In this document: positions 61,549 through 64,000 of the stretch, piece by piece
How the letters are laid out: each line of letters begins with the position of its first letter
Position numbering within the stretch: position 1 is the stretch's first letter
From: Thermoanaerobaculales bacterium
GTDB taxonomy: Bacteria; Acidobacteriota; Thermoanaerobaculia; Thermoanaerobaculales; Sulfomarinibacteraceae
Direction: 5' to 3'
DNA: 64,000 nucleotides
Assembly: GCA_035358815.1 (NCBI GenBank)
Contig: DAOPQC010000002.1
Coordinates: 53,550 to 117,549, forward strand
Made by a program: the position numbers and the translations under genes
Notes under the pieces: model-generated
What the model was told of the DNA's origin: nothing
Seen by the model: only the letters and a program-made list of their open reading frames with translations
The model's database searches: none

Positions 61549-64000
61549 ATGCCACTCACGACCAGGGCGCGGACGGTTTTTCGGTTCCTTCCCCTGCTGT
61601 TGATTGTGGCCGCCCCGGGATGGGCGCAGGACATCGGGAGGCTCGTCTCGCCCGGGCCGCTGAGCGCCGCGCACGCGAAGCTCGAGGGGCTCGACTCGTG
61701 CGAGAAGTGCCACGAGCCCGGCAAGGGCGTGTCGGCGACGAAGTGCCTGACCTGCCACCAGCCGATCGCCGACCGCATCGCGAGGAAGGCCGGCGTACAC
61801 CGCGACGTCACCGACGAGTGCGCGGTCTGTCACGCCGAGCACGCGGGCCGCGACGCCGACATCCGGCCGCTCGACAAGGGGGACTTCGACCACCTCGAGG
61901 AGACCGGGTTCGCGCTCGACGGGCGCCACGCGGCGTTCGCCCGCGACTGCGCCAGGTGCCACAAGACGCGGTCCTTCCTCACGCTCGACCCGGCTTGCGG
62001 CGCGTGCCACAAGGACAGCCACAACGGCGCGCTCGGAGCCGCGTGCGCGGCCTGCCACCTCACCTCGGTGCCGTTCGCCGAGGCGGCGGCGGGCTTCGAC
62101 CACTCGCGCGCGGCCTTCAAGCTGGAGGGCGCTCACCTCACCGTCGCGTGCGCCAAGTGCCATCCCACCAGGCAGTACCGGGGGCTGCGGTTTGCCGAGT
62201 GCAGCGCGTGCCACCAGGAGCCCCACGCCGGAAAGCTCGGGCCGGCATGCTCGTCCTGCCACACCCCCACCGGGTGGAAAACGCGGTCGATGGACCACAC
62301 GAGGACCGGATTCGCCCTGGTCGGCGCGCACGCCACCCTGCCCTGCGCGAAGTGCCATGTCCAGCCCGCGACCAAGGTCAAGCTCAAGCACGATCAGTGC
62401 CGCGACTGCCACCAGGACGCTCACCTCGGGGTGTTCGCCGACGACTGCGCCGCCTGTCACAGCACGACCGCGTTTGCGGGCGGGACCTTCGACCACGCCG
62501 CCCGCACCGGATTCGCGTTGGCTGACCGCCACGCGGAGATTGCGTGCGTGGCCTGCCACAAGCAGCCCGCTCCCGCTCCGGGGGCCCCGCGGACGGTCGA
62601 TTTCCGCGGCGCCTCCAAGGACTGTGCGACCTGCCACAAGGACCCGCACGCCGGGGCGCTCGGGGCCGCATGCGCGAGCTGCCACGGCACCCGCTCCTTC
62701 GGGCTGGCGACGTTCCAGCACCCGAGGTTCCCCGAGTTCTTCGGCGGCTCGCATGCCGCCGTGGAGTGCAGCAAGTGCCACAAGGGGGCGGCGGGCGCCG
62801 ATCCGGCGCAGAGCCCGGTGTCGTCCCGCACCTACCGCGGCCTGTCGATGGAGTGCGCGAGCTGCCACCGCGACGCCCACCTCGGCCAGCTCGGCGCACA
62901 GTGCGGCTCGTGCCACTCGGTGGCAGCCGCGAGCTTCAAGCAGGTCTCGTTCGACCACTCGCGCGCCGAGTTCCCGCTGACCGGCAAGCACGCGACCATC
63001 GAGTGCATCACCTGCCACAAGACCGTCACCGCCGACTTCCCGGCCGGCCACGGCACCGCCGTCCAGTTCAAGGGCACGAGCGGCGCCTGCATCACCTGCC
63101 ACAAGGACGTCCACCTCGGCCAGCTCGGCGACCACTGCTCGGAGTGCCACCGCACCGACACCTTCAAGCTGACGAGCCACGATCACCGCGGCGACCCGGA
63201 GTTCTTCACCGGCGGCCACGCGACCGTCGAGTGCCGCGCCTGCCACCGCGCGGTCGAGACGGACTTCCCGGCCGGGCACGGCGAGGCGATCCAGTTCACC
63301 AACCTCGACCGGCAGTGCTCGACCTGCCACGAGGACGTCCACAAGGCGACGCTCGGTGACGACTGCGCCTCGTGCCACACGGTGCACGCACCGTTCCGCG
63401 ACCCGTCGCGCGCCTTCCACAAGTCGACCATGCTGCCGCTCGAGGGCCGGCACCTGCAGGTCCCGTGCGCCGACTGCCACTGGGACGGCCAGATCAAGGG
63501 CACCCCGACCCGGTGCTACGACTGCCACTGGGTCCGGCGCCAGGACGACCGCTACCGCACCCGCCTCGGCAACGAGTGCGAGCAGTGCCACCGTCCGACC
63601 TCGTGGACCGCTGTGAACTGGGACCACGGCGTCGCGACCGGCCATCAGCTGCGCGGCGCGCACGCGACACTGGAGTGCGAGGCCTGTCACGTCGACGGCC
63701 GCTTCGAGCCGGGCCTCGGAACCGACTGCGAGTCGTGCCACCTCGACGACTACCAGGCGACAGACGATCCCAACCACGTGGCTGCGGGCTTCCCGACGAC
63801 CTGTGACAGCTGCCACAGCCCGAGCGACACGTCGTGGGACCAGGCGCGCTTCGATCACGGGGCGTACCCGCTGGTCGGCGCCCACGCCTCCCAGCCGTGC
63901 GACGCCTGCCACTCCGGCGGCGTCTACCAGGGATTGCCCTCCAACTGCGTCGACTGCCACCTCGACGACTACCAGGGCGCCGAGGAGCCGGACCACGCGG
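61549..64000 (+). CDS. Giant multiheme c-type cytochrome, 3' part missing
   Basis: A secreted cytochrome, open at the right edge: 817 codons are visible from ATG 61549 without a stop. A signal peptide (MPLTTRARTVFRFLPLLLIV...WAQD) is followed by 32 CXXCH heme sites. From about residue 110 the protein is built of modules of about 64-79 residues, each with an FDH/WDH motif, G-HA--C--CH, and then C--CH-D-H-G-LG--C--CH. That gives roughly three hemes per module, and the extra histidines can be axial ligands. Most hemes per module match the cytochrome c3/c7-like class. It probably forms a periplasm-spanning or extracellular heme wire fed by the two upstream membrane proteins. The 3' end and total heme number are unknown. 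Confidence 0.97.
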   Translation, partial: MPLTTRARTVFRFLPLLLIVAAPGWAQDIGRLVSPGPLSAAHAKLEGLDSCEKCHEPGKGVSATKCLTCHQPIADRIARKAGVHRDVTDECAVCHAEHAGRDADIRPLDKGDFDHLEETGFALDGRHAAFARDCARCHKTRSFLTLDPACGACHKDSHNGALGAACAACHLTSVPFAEAAAGFDHSRAAFKLEGAHLTVACAKCHPTRQYRGLRFAECSACHQEPHAGKLGPACSSCHTPTGWKTRSMDHTRTGFALVGAHATLPCAKCHVQPATKVKLKHDQCRDCHQDAHLGVFADDCAACHSTTAFAGGTFDHAARTGFALADRHAEIACVACHKQPAPAPGAPRTVDFRGASKDCATCHKDPHAGALGAACASCHGTRSFGLATFQHPRFPEFFGGSHAAVECSKCHKGAAGADPAQSPVSSRTYRGLSMECASCHRDAHLGQLGAQCGSCHSVAAASFKQVSFDHSRAEFPLTGKHATIECITCHKTVTADFPAGHGTAVQFKGTSGACITCHKDVHLGQLGDHCSECHRTDTFKLTSHDHRGDPEFFTGGHATVECRACHRAVETDFPAGHGEAIQFTNLDRQCSTCHEDVHKATLGDDCASCHTVHAPFRDPSRAFHKSTMLPLEGRHLQVPCADCHWDGQIKGTPTRCYDCHWVRRQDDRYRTRLGNECEQCHRPTSWTAVNWDHGVATGHQLRGAHATLECEACHVDGRFEPGLGTDCESCHLDDYQATDDPNHVAAGFPTTCDSCHSPSDTSWDQARFDHGAYPLVGAHASQPCDACHSGGVYQGLPSNCVDCHLDDYQGAEEPDHA

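Noticed and set aside
61519..63996. 825-codon frame on the minus strand opposite the giant cytochrome
   Set aside because: Its Val/Ala/Arg-rich composition mirrors the CXXCH-rich plus-strand gene, which has a signal peptide, Shine-Dalgarno context and 32 heme motifs.

Overview
The window is very GC-rich chromosomal DNA from a Gram-negative bacterium. Outer-membrane and periplasmic proteins are present, including a beta-barrel cytochrome ending in Phe, a YceI lipocalin and large periplasmic multiheme cytochromes. DUF1844 and DUF4388 proteins, an HspR-controlled dnaK, a Bacillus-type FadN/FadA beta-oxidation pair and abundant c-type cytochromes point to Acidobacteriota or a deltaproteobacterial-type lineage. 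That placement is inference; no rRNA or tRNA gene was seen. No CRISPR array, phage or insertion sequence was seen either. The non-coding DNA is nevertheless full of dispersed repeat families.

Layout. 0-6 kb (minus): a partial GDP-mannose dehydratase, guaB, secA and a membrane-anchored M23 peptidase. 6.2-11.9 kb (minus): a Lon-like protease, an RND/MMPL exporter and pgsA. 12-18.8 kb: polysaccharide deacetylase, patatin phospholipase, an orphan YqeB-type protein, hpt, an unknown helical protein, an RDD membrane protein and a small membrane protein. 19-22.3 kb (minus): a heat-shock unit, dnaK-hspR-sigma70, with an HspR operator inside the dnaK promoter. 22.3-25.8 kb: a coupled three-gene operon (DUF1844, TPR/zinc-ribbon membrane protein, DUF4388-pseudopilin-like). 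26-31.4 kb: crotonase, chalcone-isomerase-like protein, and fadN plus thiolase behind a FadR-type operator. 31.8-42.5 kb: lysine-ketoglutarate-reductase-like dehydrogenase, lipoprotein hydrolase, unknown gene with a structured leader, DUF3516 helicase, channel-like protein, dinB and two small membrane proteins.

42.5-48.1 kb is a respiratory area. A tetraheme cytochrome, a four-cluster ferredoxin and an NrfD subunit form one minus-strand operon. Divergent to it lie a DUF2231 protein, a Cyc2-like cytochrome-porin and a PSCyt1-type cytochrome. After glgC, 49.9-59.0 kb is a nine-gene minus-strand cluster. It holds a type III polyketide synthase, two isoprenylcysteine-type methyltransferases, YceI, an acyl carrier protein, a fatty-acyl-AMP ligase, an FAD oxidoreductase, an MMPL exporter and a TPR protein. 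It is best read as a phenolic-lipid (alkylresorcinol, alkylpyrone or lipoquinone-like) synthesis and export cluster.

59.2-64 kb (plus) is a three-gene redox module: a membrane-anchored flavin/NAD(P)/[2Fe-2S] reductase, a His-rich b-type-like membrane protein, and a giant multiheme cytochrome. The cytochrome already shows 32 CXXCH motifs before the window ends. Together with the cytochrome-porin and NrfD modules, it suggests long-range transmembrane electron transfer, possibly extracellular.
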